Positions 47,178 to 56,263 of a DNA stretch of 64,000 nt are shown piece by piece (the first letter of the stretch is position 1; every line of letters starts with the position of its first letter). The translations under genes were made by a program, and so were the position numbers. The notes under the pieces are model-generated. The model was not told the origin of the DNA. It ran no database searches and worked only from the letters and a program-made list of their open reading frames with translations. The stretch is from Streptomyces chromofuscus (lineage in GTDB: Bacteria; Actinomycetota; Actinomycetes; Streptomycetales; Streptomycetaceae), in contig NZ_CP063374.1 in NCBI RefSeq assembly GCF_015160875.1, forward strand, positions 3,410,001-3,474,000, read 5' to 3'.

Positions 47178-47194
47178 CCCGCCCTCCGGGCGGG
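47178..47194 (-). terminator. Short GC hairpin after the DUF4243 gene
   Basis: CCCGCCC-TCC-GGGCGGG forms a 7-bp perfect stem in the 88-bp gap between the DUF4243 stop and the PgaE-like start. Possible weak terminator or processing site; no U-tract. Confidence 0.4.
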
Positions 47195-47248
47195 GAAGGA
47201 ACGGGTCAGCAAGAGTTCGGAAACGGTCGGGGATCGGCAGGCGGTGGG

Positions 47249-48208
47249 TCAGCGGTAGAAGCGGCCGATGCCCTCGTTCGCCACGTGGGCGGCGGCGGCG
47301 TGCCGCGGGTCGGGCGCGATCGCCTCGTGCCGGACCGCGACCTCCGCGAGCTTGATGGTGTGCTCGTCGCCGATCTCGGCGGCCCGGGCGAACACCTCGG
47401 CCACGCCCGGCGCCTCGGGCAGCGGTGCCGCAGGCCGGGGTGTGGCGTGGAACCAGTCGAGCATCCTGCGGCTGACGGCCCGGGCGACCCGGTACGACGG
47501 CAGCCGCTGCTCGTCGGGCAGGTGCTCGACGACGAGCCGTACGGCGGCCGGCCCGGTGACCGCGTGGATCAGCGGGATCGGGTGCCGCTGGGCGACGGTG
47601 GCGTAGATCCCGGAGTACTGCGCGACCAGGTCGTCCAGCGCCCGGACGACCGGCTCGCGTCCGTCGTCCCCCTCCGGCAGGACGTCTCCCGCCGCCCCGT
47701 CCGCGGTGACGCCGCCGGTGGAGTGCCGCGCGGCCCAGTAGCCGAGTCCCTGGGCGAGTTCGGCGAGTTGGAGCGTGTTCTCCTCGCCCGCGGCGGCGAC
47801 GGCCCGCACCGCGTGCGCGGTGCGGATCACTCCGTGCGTCAGCATCCCCGACATGCCGGGCAGCAGCCGGGGCCACCAGCGGGCCAGCACCTCGGTCCAG
47901 GGCGCCCCGGTCAGCTCCCGCTCGAACAGCGTGGTCCAGTCGGCGACGCGGGAGAAGTTCCCGAGCGCGCCACGCCAGTCCGCCTCGTCGGCCGGGTCGA
48001 TGTCCCAGCGGCGCCGGGGGACGTCGTGGTACTCCCGGTTGCGCAGGTTGTGGTCGACCCAGCCGGGCACCTCGTCGGCGTATCCCATGTGCGCCAGTGC
48101 CTCCGCGGCCATCGGCGCGTGGTTGACGAAGGACCCGCCGTGTTCGAAGCCCACTGCGCGCAGACGCTGGAGTGCCTCGCTCACGGCGTCGGTGTAGGTG
48201 AGTGCCAC
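47249..48208 (-). CDS. Questin oxidase-like (DUF4243) protein
   Basis: A 319-residue all-alpha protein matching the questin-oxidase/AflY-like family in its His-rich N-terminal signature (FVNHAPMAAEALAHMGYADEVPGWV) and helices such as MSGMLTHGVIRTAHAVRAV and HAVTGPAAVRLV. Family members do Baeyer-Villiger-type oxidative ring opening of anthraquinones without an obvious flavin site; none is seen here. GTG start at 48208 behind AAGGA, 4 bp after the carboxylase alpha stop. A role in oxidising or opening a quinone ring is inferred. Confidence 0.72.
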   Translation of the reverse strand: MALTYTDAVSEALQRLRAVGFEHGGSFVNHAPMAAEALAHMGYADEVPGWVDHNLRNREYHDVPRRRWDIDPADEADWRGALGNFSRVADWTTLFERELTGAPWTEVLARWWPRLLPGMSGMLTHGVIRTAHAVRAVAAAGEENTLQLAELAQGLGYWAARHSTGGVTADGAAGDVLPEGDDGREPVVRALDDLVAQYSGIYATVAQRHPIPLIHAVTGPAAVRLVVEHLPDEQRLPSYRVARAVSRRMLDWFHATPRPAAPLPEAPGVAEVFARAAEIGDEHTIKLAEVAVRHEAIAPDPRHAAAAHVANEGIGRFYR

Positions 48209-48212
48209 GTGA

Positions 48213-49997
48213 TCAGTCCTTGATGTCGCAGACGGCGGCACCGGAGGACAGGGCCTGCCCCGCCGTGGTGGCCAGCCCCGTGACGGTGCCGGACTTGTGC
48301 GCGGTGAGCGGCTGCTCCATCTTCATCGCCTCCAGGACGACGACCAGCTCGCCCTGCTCGACCCGCTGCCCCTCCTCCACGGCGACCTTGACGACGGTCC
48401 CCTGCATCGGGGAGGTGAGCGTGTCGCCGGAGACGCCGGCGCCCGCGCCGCCGCCCGAGCTGCGGCGCCGCGGCCTGGCGGCGCCGGCCCCGACGAGGAT
48501 CGGCTGCCGCTCCGGCAGCCGCCCGAGCGACGCGGGCAGGGTCACCTCCAGGCGCTTGCCGCCGACCTCCACGACGACGGTCTCGCGGCCCGGCTCGTCC
48601 TCGGCCTCCAGGTCACTGGTGGCGGTGAAGGGCTTGATCTCGTTGACGAACTCGGTCTCGATCCAGCGGGTGTGGACCGTGAACGGGTCGGTGGAGCCGG
48701 TCAGCTCGGGGGCGAAGGCCGGGTCCCTGACGACCGCGCGGTGGAACGGGATGGCCGTGGCCATGCCCTCGACCTGGAACTCCTCAAGCGCCCGCGCGGC
48801 CCGCTGCAGGGCCTCCTTGCGGGTACGGCCGGTGACGATCAGCTTCGCGAGCAGCGAGTCCCACGCCGGGCCGATCACACTGCCCGACTCCACACCCGCG
48901 TCCAGGCGGACGCCCGGACCCGACGGCGGCGCGAACAGCGTCACCGTCCCCGGCGCGGGCAGGAAGTTGCGCCCCGGGTCCTCGCCGTTGATACGGAACT
49001 CGAACGAGTGACCGCGCAGCTCCGGGTCGCCGTAGCCGAGCTCCTCGCCGTCGGCGATGCGGAACATCTCCCGCACCAGGTCGATCCCGGCGACCTCCTC
49101 GGTGACCGGGTGCTCCACCTGCAGACGGGTGTTGACCTCCAGGAAGGAGATCGTGCCGTCGAGGCCGACGAGGAACTCCACCGTGCCCGCACCGACGTAC
49201 CCGGCCTCCTTCAGGATGGCCTTCGACGCCGCGTACAGCTCGTCCCGCTGCGCCTGCGACAGAAACGGCGCCGGCGCCTCCTCCACCAGCTTCTGGTGAC
49301 GCCGCTGCAACGAGCAGTCCCGCGTGGACACCACCACGACGTTGCCGTGCTGGTCGGCCAGGCACTGCGTCTCCACGTGCCGGGGCCTGTCCAGGTAGCG
49401 CTCGACGAAGCACTCCCCGCGCCCGAACGCGGCCACGGCCTCGCGGACCGCGGAGTCGTACAGCTCGGGCACCTCCTCCAGCGTCCGGGCGACCTTCAGA
49501 CCGCGTCCGCCACCGCCGAAGGCGGCCTTGATGGCGATCGGCAGCCCGTGCTCCTCGGCGAAGGCCACGACCTCCTGCGCGCCGCTCACCGGATCGGGCG
49601 TACCGGCGACGAGCGGGGCGCCCGCACGCTGGGCGATGTGCCGCGCCGCCACCTTGTCACCGAGGTCACGGATCGCCTGCGGCGGCGGCCCGATCCAGAT
49701 CAGCCCCGCGTCCAGGACCGCCTGCGCGAACTCCGCGTTCTCCGACAGGAACCCGTAGCCCGGATGGACGGCGTCCGCCCCCGACTCACGGGCGGCCTTC
49801 AAGACCTTCTCGATGTCGAGGTAGCTGGTCGCGGGGGTGTCACCACCCAGGGCGAACGCCTCATCCGCGGCGCGGACATGCAGAGCGTCCCGGTCCGGGT
49901 CGGCGTAGACGGCCACGCTCGCGATCCCGGCGTCCCGGCAGGCCCGGGCCACGCGGACAGCGATTTCGCCACGGTTGGCGATGAGCACCCGGCGCAT
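48213..49997 (-). CDS. Acyl-CoA carboxylase alpha subunit (biotin carboxylase-BCCP)
   Basis: A 594-residue protein: an N-terminal biotin carboxylase ([21 protein letters not shown], the ATP-grasp loop [10 protein letters not shown], and [18 protein letters not shown]), then a linker and C-terminal biotin carrier with the lysine in [16 protein letters not shown]. It supplies carboxybiotin to the beta subunit encoded 14 kb away in the same cluster. One base separates it from the flavin reductase stop. Very like actinobacterial AccA-type primary carboxylases. Confidence 0.95.
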   Translation of the reverse strand: MRRVLIANRGEIAVRVARACRDAGIASVAVYADPDRDALHVRAADEAFALGGDTPATSYLDIEKVLKAARESGADAVHPGYGFLSENAEFAQAVLDAGLIWIGPPPQAIRDLGDKVAARHIAQRAGAPLVAGTPDPVSGAQEVVAFAEEHGLPIAIKAAFGGGGRGLKVARTLEEVPELYDSAVREAVAAFGRGECFVERYLDRPRHVETQCLADQHGNVVVVSTRDCSLQRRHQKLVEEAPAPFLSQAQRDELYAASKAILKEAGYVGAGTVEFLVGLDGTISFLEVNTRLQVEHPVTEEVAGIDLVREMFRIADGEELGYGDPELRGHSFEFRINGEDPGRNFLPAPGTVTLFAPPSGPGVRLDAGVESGSVIGPAWDSLLAKLIVTGRTRKEALQRAARALEEFQVEGMATAIPFHRAVVRDPAFAPELTGSTDPFTVHTRWIETEFVNEIKPFTATSDLEAEDEPGRETVVVEVGGKRLEVTLPASLGRLPERQPILVGAGAARPRRRSSGGGAGAGVSGDTLTSPMQGTVVKVAVEEGQRVEQGELVVVLEAMKMEQPLTAHKSGTVTGLATTAGQALSSGAAVCDIKD

Positions 49998-49998
49998 G

Positions 49999-50574
49999 TC
50001 AGGACACCCGGGCCGGTGCCGAGGGCTCGCCGGCCTGGCTGAACCGGCCGGCCGCGGTCTGCAGCGGGCCCAGCGATCCGTCGAAGAAGATCAGCGGGTC
50101 CTGGCCGTGTCCGGGGACGCCCAGCTCCACCACTTCGCCGATGACGATGTCGTGGTCGCCGGCCGCGTGCACGTCGACGGTGGTGCAGGCGATGTAGGCC
50201 AGGGCCTCGCTGAGCGCCGGCAGTCCGTCCGCGGTGAAGTGGTGCGGGACGTCCGCGAACGCGTCGGGCCGCTTGCCGGCGAAGTGACGGGCCAGCGGCT
50301 GCTGCCGCCCGGACAGGAAGTTCACGGTGAAGCCGCCGCTCTCCTGGAGCAGGCCGTGCAGCCGGGACCGCTTGTGCAGGCAGAACAGCACGAGCGGGGG
50401 TTCCAGCGAGACCGAGGTGAAGGAGTTGACGGTGGTGCCCTCGGCTCGGCCGCTCGGCCCGGTGGAGACCACCGTGACGCCGGTCGTGAACAAGCCGCAC
50501 ACGCGGCGCAGGCTCAACGGCTCGATGGGCTGTCGCTCAGGGGTGCGGGTCAGCGACCGCGCTGCTGCGGACAT
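49999..50574 (-). CDS. Flavin reductase (halogenase partner)
   Basis: A 191-residue flavin reductase-like protein of the HpaC/SsuE-type split-barrel family. Conserved segments: [45 protein letters not shown] and [13 protein letters not shown]. It should deliver reduced FAD to the halogenase encoded 42 bp upstream. ATG at 50574 has AAAGGG six bases upstream; ATG 50580 and 50589 are in-frame alternatives. Confidence 0.9.
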   Translation of the reverse strand: MSAAARSLTRTPERQPIEPLSLRRVCGLFTTGVTVVSTGPSGRAEGTTVNSFTSVSLEPPLVLFCLHKRSRLHGLLQESGGFTVNFLSGRQQPLARHFAGKRPDAFADVPHHFTADGLPALSEALAYIACTTVDVHAAGDHDIVIGEVVELGVPGHGQDPLIFFDGSLGPLQTAAGRFSQAGEPSAPARVS

Positions 50575-50616
50575 GCTCATCCCTTTCATGGGGGTGTCGT
50601 GGGTGTGCCGCGCGGG

Positions 50617-52329
50617 TCAGAGGAGCTTGCGAACCTTGGAGCCGGCCTTGACGATGCCGAGCAGGAACTCCCGGCCGACGCTGTTCATCTCCGACGGGGC
50701 CTGCACCGACGCCCAGAACAGGAAGCGGGCCATCGTCGGCACCGACGGGTAGATGAAGCGCTGCTTCTCGTCCTTCCAGCCGAAGACCGGGTTCACGATG
50801 GGCGAGTCGCGCAGGGTCGCGAAGATGATGTCGGCGGCCTCGTCACCGGTGAGCGCGCCCGCCTCGTACTTCTCGCAGGCCTCCGCGGTGGTCTCCAGGA
50901 TCCGCTTGAAGGAGTCGGACTGCGGCCACCACAGACCCGGGTACGGGACCTGCTCCAGCTCCTCGAAGTGCTCCTTGCGGCCGTCGCGGGCGTGGGCCAG
51001 GCGGGCCCGGGTCAGGCGCATGGTGCCCGGAGTGATGAAGGAGCCCCACACCCGGAACACCGCGTTCCACAGGCGGAAGTGCGAGAAGGCGATGAAGGAG
51101 CTGTTGACCAGCTCGTCGTTGTACTGGAGCAGTCCCTGCTCCAGCCGCTCGACGTACTCGAAGCGCTCGGCGGAGAAGTCGCCGTCCTTCAGGGCCACCA
51201 CCAGCCGGGAGGTCAGCGCGTCCACCACCTCGAAGGTGTTGGACAGCCCGCGCGAGTACAGCGCGTCGATGAACCCGGCCGCGTGCGACATCAGGCACCA
51301 GCGGTCGCCGATGGTCTGCTTCGAGGAGTACTGGAGCCGGTCGGTGGAGACCCACTCGCGCACCCGCGTCGCGCCGTCGAACTGGCGCTTGACCGCCGGG
51401 TACTTGTCGAGCCAGAGCTGGAACTCCTGCTCCGGGGTGAGGTCCTTGGGCTTGGGGTAGGTGCGCTCGTCGACGGTCAGGCCGACGCTGCACAGCGGGT
51501 TGCGGGACTTGTCGTGGTTGTCGAACGGGATGATCCAGAACCAGCCGCGCTCGATCATGTGGTGCAGGGTGCCGGTGTGCCAGTCGGCCGGCGGGCGCAG
51601 GTCCTTGGGGTGGCCGCTGACGTCGTCGAACCGCTTGACGCCGACGTAGTGCGTGAACATCGAACGGCTGTGGTGCTTGAAGCGGGCCGGCTTCTCCCGC
51701 AGGTCGAACTTGTCGGCGAGCGGCGAGCGGAAACCGGAGGCGTCGACCAGGTACTTCGCCCGGTACTGCTCGGGCTGGGCGCCGGGGGCGGCGCTCTTGC
51801 CGGTGACGGTCACGCCGTCGTCGTCGAAGTCCACCTCGCTCGCACGCCAGTTCTGCCGGGGCGTGCACCCGTACGTGATCGCCACGTGGAACATGAACGA
51901 GTCGCTGTCCTGGCGGTGCATGTGGCTGTTCTGGTGGAAGATCTTCGGCAGCGCCAGCTGGGTGGCCGCCCGCGGGTCGGGCTCCTGGCCCACCTCGTGC
52001 TTGATGAAGCCGAAGTGCGCCTTGGTGCCGAAGGTCGGGCCGATGTCGCGGGTGGAGGCCTGGACGCTGGCCAGGCTCTTCAGCTCGGGGATGTCGTGCC
52101 GCTCGGAGAGGATGTGGATCCACTCCACGAGCTGCGGGGTCATGGACTCGCCGACGGCGAAGCGCGGGTGGGCGGCCGCGTCGACCAGCAGAACCCGCGC
52201 ACCGTGCTTGGCCAGGATCGCGCCGGTCACGGAGCCGGCCAGGCCCGACCCCAGGATGATGACGTCGAACGTCATCTCCTCGGGTATGTGTGCCGATTCC
52301 GTCGCGCCTTCGGTCATCTTCGTGACCAT
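50617..52329 (-). CDS. FADH2-dependent halogenase
   Basis: A 570-residue flavin-dependent halogenase for a phenolic polyketide. The N-terminal motif GSGLAGS (residues 27-33) binds FAD, AVGESMTPQLVEWIHILSE is typical of the family, and the diagnostic W-x-W-x-I-P appears as GWFWIIPF near residue 262. The long C-terminal helical region resembles halogenases of aromatic polyketide clusters. ATG at 52329 behind GGAGA. Its leader contains a terminator-like hairpin. It shares an operon with the flavin reductase and carboxylase alpha genes. Confidence 0.93.
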   Translation of the reverse strand: MVTKMTEGATESAHIPEEMTFDVIILGSGLAGSVTGAILAKHGARVLLVDAAAHPRFAVGESMTPQLVEWIHILSERHDIPELKSLASVQASTRDIGPTFGTKAHFGFIKHEVGQEPDPRAATQLALPKIFHQNSHMHRQDSDSFMFHVAITYGCTPRQNWRASEVDFDDDGVTVTGKSAAPGAQPEQYRAKYLVDASGFRSPLADKFDLREKPARFKHHSRSMFTHYVGVKRFDDVSGHPKDLRPPADWHTGTLHHMIERGWFWIIPFDNHDKSRNPLCSVGLTVDERTYPKPKDLTPEQEFQLWLDKYPAVKRQFDGATRVREWVSTDRLQYSSKQTIGDRWCLMSHAAGFIDALYSRGLSNTFEVVDALTSRLVVALKDGDFSAERFEYVERLEQGLLQYNDELVNSSFIAFSHFRLWNAVFRVWGSFITPGTMRLTRARLAHARDGRKEHFEELEQVPYPGLWWPQSDSFKRILETTAEACEKYEAGALTGDEAADIIFATLRDSPIVNPVFGWKDEKQRFIYPSVPTMARFLFWASVQAPSEMNSVGREFLLGIVKAGSKVRKLL

Positions 52330-52365
52330 GAGCTGTCTCCTTCTCCGGTGGCGGAATACCGCATG

Positions 52366-52398
52366 AAAAAAGGCCCTCCATTCGAAGAATGAAGAGCC
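52366..52398 (-). terminator. Intrinsic terminator in the leader of the halogenase gene
   Basis: A 12-bp hairpin with three-base loop (arms 52372-52383 and 52387-52398, including G-T pairs) is followed on the minus strand by six U. It starts 57 nt after the MarR stop and ends 37 nt before the halogenase ATG. It may end the MarR transcript or act as an attenuator. Confidence 0.75.
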
Positions 52399-52429
52399 GT
52401 GAAAAAGGTGTGAGGTAACCGCTGAATTA

Positions 52430-52458
52430 AGCGTGACAGGTTTTGGCCAGAGGGTCAA
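52430..52458 (-). promoter_or_regulatory. Candidate promoter of the halogenase operon
   Basis: TTGACC (52453-52458) and CACGCT (52430-52435) are 17 bp apart; the -35 overlaps the MarR stop codon. The spacer contains GGCCAA, and TGTCAC abuts the -10. The same elements recur upstream of the gene at 60650. Confidence 0.5.
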
Positions 52459-53450
52459 CCCCTGGCCGGAACAGCGGACTTGGCGTTTTCGGAAAGGCCG
52501 CTTCCGGAATGCTCGCCGGAATCAGAGGCCGGTTGCAGAAGTTTCAGCAGCAGTGTCCGCAGTTCCTCCTCGCCGCCGGGACCGAGCAATGCGGCCACGT
52601 CGTCGGCGAGTTCCTGTACGGCCGCGGTGACGACGACGAGTTTCTCCCGGCCCTCGTCGGTCACCTCGAGCGCGTACCGGCGCCGGTCGTGCGGGTCCCG
52701 GCCGCGGCGTACGAGCCCCTGCTCGACGAGTTCGTCCACGAGCTGGGACACGGCAGGCCCGGTGATCGCGAGGTGCTCCGCGAGCTGCTGCTGGGAACAC
52801 GGGCCGGAGGCGACGAGCGCGGACAGGGGACCGTAGTGGCGGACGCGCAGCCCCGTGCCGGCGAGCTTGTCGTCGCCGTGCCGGCGCAGCCGGAAGTGGA
52901 CCTGCGCCACCAGGTACTCGGTGCCCTGCACCAGCGGCTGCGCCGACTCGGGCAGCAGCCGGGTGAGCAGCTCGTCGAGCCGGGCGATCTCCTGGGGGGT
53001 GAGGACGGCGGTCAGGCCCGCGTCCCGCTCGGCCACGGCCCGGCGCATGGCCCCGAGGGCGTCACGGCCCCGGTCGGTCAGGGAGAGCACGTACTGGCGC
53101 CGGTTGTCGGGGTTGCGGGTGCGCCGGACCTCGCCGCGGGCCTCCAGGCGGTCGATGACCTGCACCATGATCGTGCGGTTGATGCCCAGACGCTCGGCCA
53201 GGTCGAGCTGGGACGCCCAGTCCTGGCCGGTGAGGGCGTCGAGGACGAGGAAGTCCCGGGAGTCGGTGTCGGTGCCGTCGGGGGTCGAGGAGAACTGCGC
53301 GTGGACCCGGCGCAGGAGGTAGCTGACGTAGTCCGTGAGCGACTCCGGGAGCACTCCCGGGACCTCGGCGGTCTCCTCGGCCCTGGTGAGGGGAGTCGTC
53401 GGATCCACCGGGCTCACGGGTTCCCGGACCTCTTCGCGTGCACGCCGCAC
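52455..53450 (-). CDS. Tandem double-MarR transcriptional regulator
   Basis: A 331-residue protein with two MarR winged-helix domains in one chain. The first: DWASQLDLAERLGINRTIMVQVIDRLEARGEVRRTRNPDNRRQYVLSLT; the second: CSQQQLAEHLAITGPAVSQLVDELVEQGLVRRGRDPHDRRRYALEVT. Each has its own dimer helices, so it may act as an internal dimer. MarR proteins usually repress exporters and answer phenolic ligands. GTG at 53450 has AGGAGG six bases upstream. Likely autoregulated through the palindrome just upstream. Confidence 0.88.
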   Translation of the reverse strand: MRRAREEVREPVSPVDPTTPLTRAEETAEVPGVLPESLTDYVSYLLRRVHAQFSSTPDGTDTDSRDFLVLDALTGQDWASQLDLAERLGINRTIMVQVIDRLEARGEVRRTRNPDNRRQYVLSLTDRGRDALGAMRRAVAERDAGLTAVLTPQEIARLDELLTRLLPESAQPLVQGTEYLVAQVHFRLRRHGDDKLAGTGLRVRHYGPLSALVASGPCSQQQLAEHLAITGPAVSQLVDELVEQGLVRRGRDPHDRRRYALEVTDEGREKLVVVTAAVQELADDVAALLGPGGEEELRTLLLKLLQPASDSGEHSGSGLSENAKSAVPARG

Positions 53451-53468
53451 AACAGCACCTCCTGCCCG

Positions 53469-53510
53469 AGTATAGGTGCGGTCCACCCGCCGTCCCCTCG
53501 GGTGGACCGC
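53469..53510 (-). promoter_or_regulatory. MarR promoter with 12-bp palindrome
   Basis: A perfect inverted repeat (GCGGTCCACCCG at 53478-53489, CGGGTGGACCGC at 53499-53510, 9-bp centre) is followed on the minus strand by TATACT (53469-53474), a good -10, and the MarR ribosome site. It is a candidate MarR operator; since it lies 13 bp upstream of the 53523 stop in the opposite reading order it could also end transcription of the methyltransferase gene. Confidence 0.55.
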
Positions 53511-53522
53511 GGTCTGGAATCC

Positions 53523-54548
53523 TCAGTGGGCGTCGGCCTCCCGGACCAGCTCCAGCACCGACCGGACGCGGGCCGCCTGGCCGCCGGCCCGGAAGACACC
53601 GGTGAGCCTGAGGCCCGCCCGGGTGGCGAGGCGGGCGAGGTCCTCGACACCGCGTTCCACTCCGGCGAAGTAGGCGAGCATCCTCAGGTCCATCGCCGTC
53701 TCGGGGTTCTCGCCGGTCTCCTCGACGACCAGGATCCGGCCGCCGTCCGCGACGGCGTCGGCGCAGCGGCCCAGGATGCGCAGGGCGTCCTCGTCGGACC
53801 AGTTGTGCAGGACGGAGGAGAGGATGTAGCCGCCGCCACCGGCGGGCAGTTCGTCGAAGAAGCTGCCGTCGACGACCTCGGCCCGGTCCTGAAGGCCGAG
53901 CGCCCGGAAGTGGTCTTCCGCGCGGGCGGCGGTGGCCTTGAGGTCGACGACCGTGCCGCGCAGTGCCGGATGGGCCGTGAGCAGCCCGCCGAGCAGGACG
54001 CCGCTGCCGCCGCCGAGGTCGTAGACGTGGCCCAGTGCGGACCAGTCGTACGCGGCGGCGATCGAGGGCACGTCCCGGGCCAGGTTGTCGGCCATGATCG
54101 CGTCGAAGGACGCGGCCAGCGCCCGGTCGGCGGCCAGGTCCTCCCAGTAGGGCATGCCGTAGCGGACGGGGTACGCGGGTTCACCGGTGCGCACCACATG
54201 GGCCAGTTCGACGAGGCTGAGGTCACCGCGGCCCAGAGCTCCGTCGAGGTCGACGAGCCGGTGCTGGCCGTCGGGGTGGTCGCTGCGCAATTGCTCCCCG
54301 AGGCCGGTCAGCCCGTACGTCCCGCCGCCCGGGGTGAGGACGCCGACGGTGACGAGATGCCGCAGGACCCGCTCCAGCGCTCCGGCGTTCAGTTGCTCGG
54401 CCCGGGCGATGTCATCGGCGGTGACGCGGCCGGCGGCGATGTGGTCGGCGACCCGGTAGGTGGCGGCGACGCGCACGGCCATGGGCGTCACGAGGTCGGC
54501 GAGCTCCCACACCGCGAGGGAACGGTTCTCCGGATCGCTGTTCGACAT
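53523..54548 (-). CDS. SAM-dependent O-methyltransferase
   Basis: A 341-residue enzyme of the DnrK/TcmO O-methyltransferase family. An N-terminal winged-helix dimerisation part (LVTPMAVRVAATYRVADHIAAG) precedes the SAM-binding DLGGGSG at residues 177-183. Downstream, LSSVLHNWSDEDALRILGRC is the conserved catalytic-site segment with His-Asn-Trp. It is likely to methylate a phenol of the aromatic product. ATG at 54548; the longer frame lacks family similarity. Confidence 0.92.
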   Translation of the reverse strand: MSNSDPENRSLAVWELADLVTPMAVRVAATYRVADHIAAGRVTADDIARAEQLNAGALERVLRHLVTVGVLTPGGGTYGLTGLGEQLRSDHPDGQHRLVDLDGALGRGDLSLVELAHVVRTGEPAYPVRYGMPYWEDLAADRALAASFDAIMADNLARDVPSIAAAYDWSALGHVYDLGGGSGVLLGGLLTAHPALRGTVVDLKATAARAEDHFRALGLQDRAEVVDGSFFDELPAGGGGYILSSVLHNWSDEDALRILGRCADAVADGGRILVVEETGENPETAMDLRMLAYFAGVERGVEDLARLATRAGLRLTGVFRAGGQAARVRSVLELVREADAH

Positions 54549-54650
54549 GAGGATCTCCGCTCCCTCGTTCGTCTGCTCGGCCTGTGCGTTCCGCGAGAGG
54601 TGGGGCATCTCGGCGCCTCTTTCCGGGCTTGGGTGCGTGTGGGGGGGGAA

Positions 54651-54689
54651 CCGGCGGCCCCGCCGCGGGGGAAGGGGCGGGGCCGCCGG
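54651..54689 (-). terminator. Terminator hairpin of the MFS exporter gene
   Basis: A perfect 14-bp stem (CCGGCGGCCCCGCC at 54651-54664, complement at 54676-54689, loop 11) lies 6 bp beyond the exporter stop and is followed on the minus strand by TTCC and a run of C. Confidence 0.7.
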
Positions 54690-54695
54690 AGTGCG

Positions 54696-56168
54696 TCACA
54701 GCGCCACGGGGGGCTGAGCCCCGTCCTGCTGCGGCTGGGGCGCCGACTTCGGCGCGGTGATCAGCGCCGTCAGCAGGGCCAGCAGGTAGAGACCGCCACC
54801 GAGCAGGAAGCCGTACGAGTAGCCGGTGGTCAGTGCGTCGGACGAGGTGGGCTCGGACTCGTTCTGCGTGATCACGGTCGCCGCCGCGGCCAGCGCCGCG
54901 AGGCCGATCGCCCCACCGATCTGCTGGGCGGTGTTGACCAGGCCGGACGCGGCACCGGTCTCCTGCGGCGCGACCCCGCGGACGCTGATGATGGTGACGG
55001 CCACGAACACCATGCCGAGGCCGAGGCCGGAGACCAGCTGTGCGGGCAGCAGCGCGACCCAGGGGTTCTGGCCCGGCGCCAGCAGGCTGAACCAGACCAT
55101 GCCCAGGATGCCGACGGTCAGACCGACGGAGATCACCGTGCGCTCGGACAGCCGAGCCAGCAGCTGCGGGCCGAGGCCGCCGGCCGCGAGCAGCATGCCC
55201 ACCGCGTACGGCAGGTAGGCGACGCCGGTGACCATCGGGTCGTAGCCCTTGACGACCTGCATGTAGAGGGTCAGGAAGTAGAAGGTGGCGAGCATGCCGG
55301 CGCCGACCAGGAACATCACCAGGTTGGCGCCCACGCGGCCCTTGTCGGCCAGCACGCCGCCGGGGATCATCGGCGCCTGCGCGGTGCGCTGGATGGCCAC
55401 GAAGGTGATCAGCAGGACCAGCGCGACACCGAGGGAGATCAGCGTGTTGGTGTCGTCGAGGCCCTCCTCACCGGCGCGCGTGATGCCGTAGACCAGGGCG
55501 CCGAAGCCGAAGGTGGCGGTGAAGGCACCCGGCACGTCGACCTTGCCGCGCTCACGGCCGCCCTCGACGAGGACACCGGTGCCGATCAGGACGGCGAGGG
55601 CGATCGGGATGTTGACGAACATGACCCAGCGCCAGTTCAGGTACTCGGTCAGCGCCCCACCGAGCAGCAGGCCGACCACCGAGCCGAGGCCGCCCATCGC
55701 GCCGTACACACCGAGCGCCTTGTTGCGGGCCGGGCCCGCCGGGAAGGTAGTGGCCAGCAGGGACAGCGCGGTCGGCGCGGCGATGGCGGCGCCCAGACCC
55801 TGCAGCAGCCGGGCGGTGATCAGCAGTTCGCCGGTGGTGGCCAGACCGCCCAGCAGGGAGGCGGCGGTGAAGATGATCAGGCCGATCCGGAACACCAGCC
55901 GACGGCCGAACAGGTCACCGGCGCGGCCACCGGCCAGCAGCAGTCCGCCGAAGGCCAGGGCGTAGGCGGTGACGACCCAGCCGAGGCCGGCCTCGCTGAG
56001 GCCGAGGGCGCTCTGCATGCTCGGCAGCGCCACCGCCACGATCGTGTTGTCCAGGACGAGCATCAGCTGCGCTGCGGCGATCACCAGCAGCGCGAGGCCG
56101 AGCTTGCCGTCCTTCTGCGGCGGTGCCGCGGCCCTGGGGACGGCCTGGGTGCGGTCTTGCAGCGACAT
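54696..56168 (-). CDS. MFS multidrug exporter (DHA2, 14-TMS)
   Basis: A 490-residue protein with 14 membrane helices. Family pattern LDNTIVAVALPSMQSALG in helix 1, GRRLVFRIGL in loop 2-3, and motif C as GPARNKALGVYGAMGGLGSVVGLLLGG. The C-terminal tail is Pro/Gln-rich. Second exporter of the cluster. GGAGAGAGCTC precedes ATG 56168. Together with the neighbouring MarR gene this suggests drug-inducible efflux. Confidence 0.92.
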   Translation of the reverse strand: MSLQDRTQAVPRAAAPPQKDGKLGLALLVIAAAQLMLVLDNTIVAVALPSMQSALGLSEAGLGWVVTAYALAFGGLLLAGGRAGDLFGRRLVFRIGLIIFTAASLLGGLATTGELLITARLLQGLGAAIAAPTALSLLATTFPAGPARNKALGVYGAMGGLGSVVGLLLGGALTEYLNWRWVMFVNIPIALAVLIGTGVLVEGGRERGKVDVPGAFTATFGFGALVYGITRAGEEGLDDTNTLISLGVALVLLITFVAIQRTAQAPMIPGGVLADKGRVGANLVMFLVGAGMLATFYFLTLYMQVVKGYDPMVTGVAYLPYAVGMLLAAGGLGPQLLARLSERTVISVGLTVGILGMVWFSLLAPGQNPWVALLPAQLVSGLGLGMVFVAVTIISVRGVAPQETGAASGLVNTAQQIGGAIGLAALAAAATVITQNESEPTSSDALTTGYSYGFLLGGGLYLLALLTALITAPKSAPQPQQDGAQPPVAL

Positions 56169-56263
56169 GAGCTCTCTCCGATGTCTCTGGGGTGAGGGGG
56201 GGGTTGCGACGGGGGCCCGGGATGCGGGAAAGCGGAAGCGCCCACGGGCGTGGAAGCCCTGTG

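Noticed and set aside
53478..53510. Calling the 12-bp palindrome a plain terminator
   Set aside because: There is no U-tract and it lies against the MarR -10 box, so it is reported as a likely operator with termination as an alternative.
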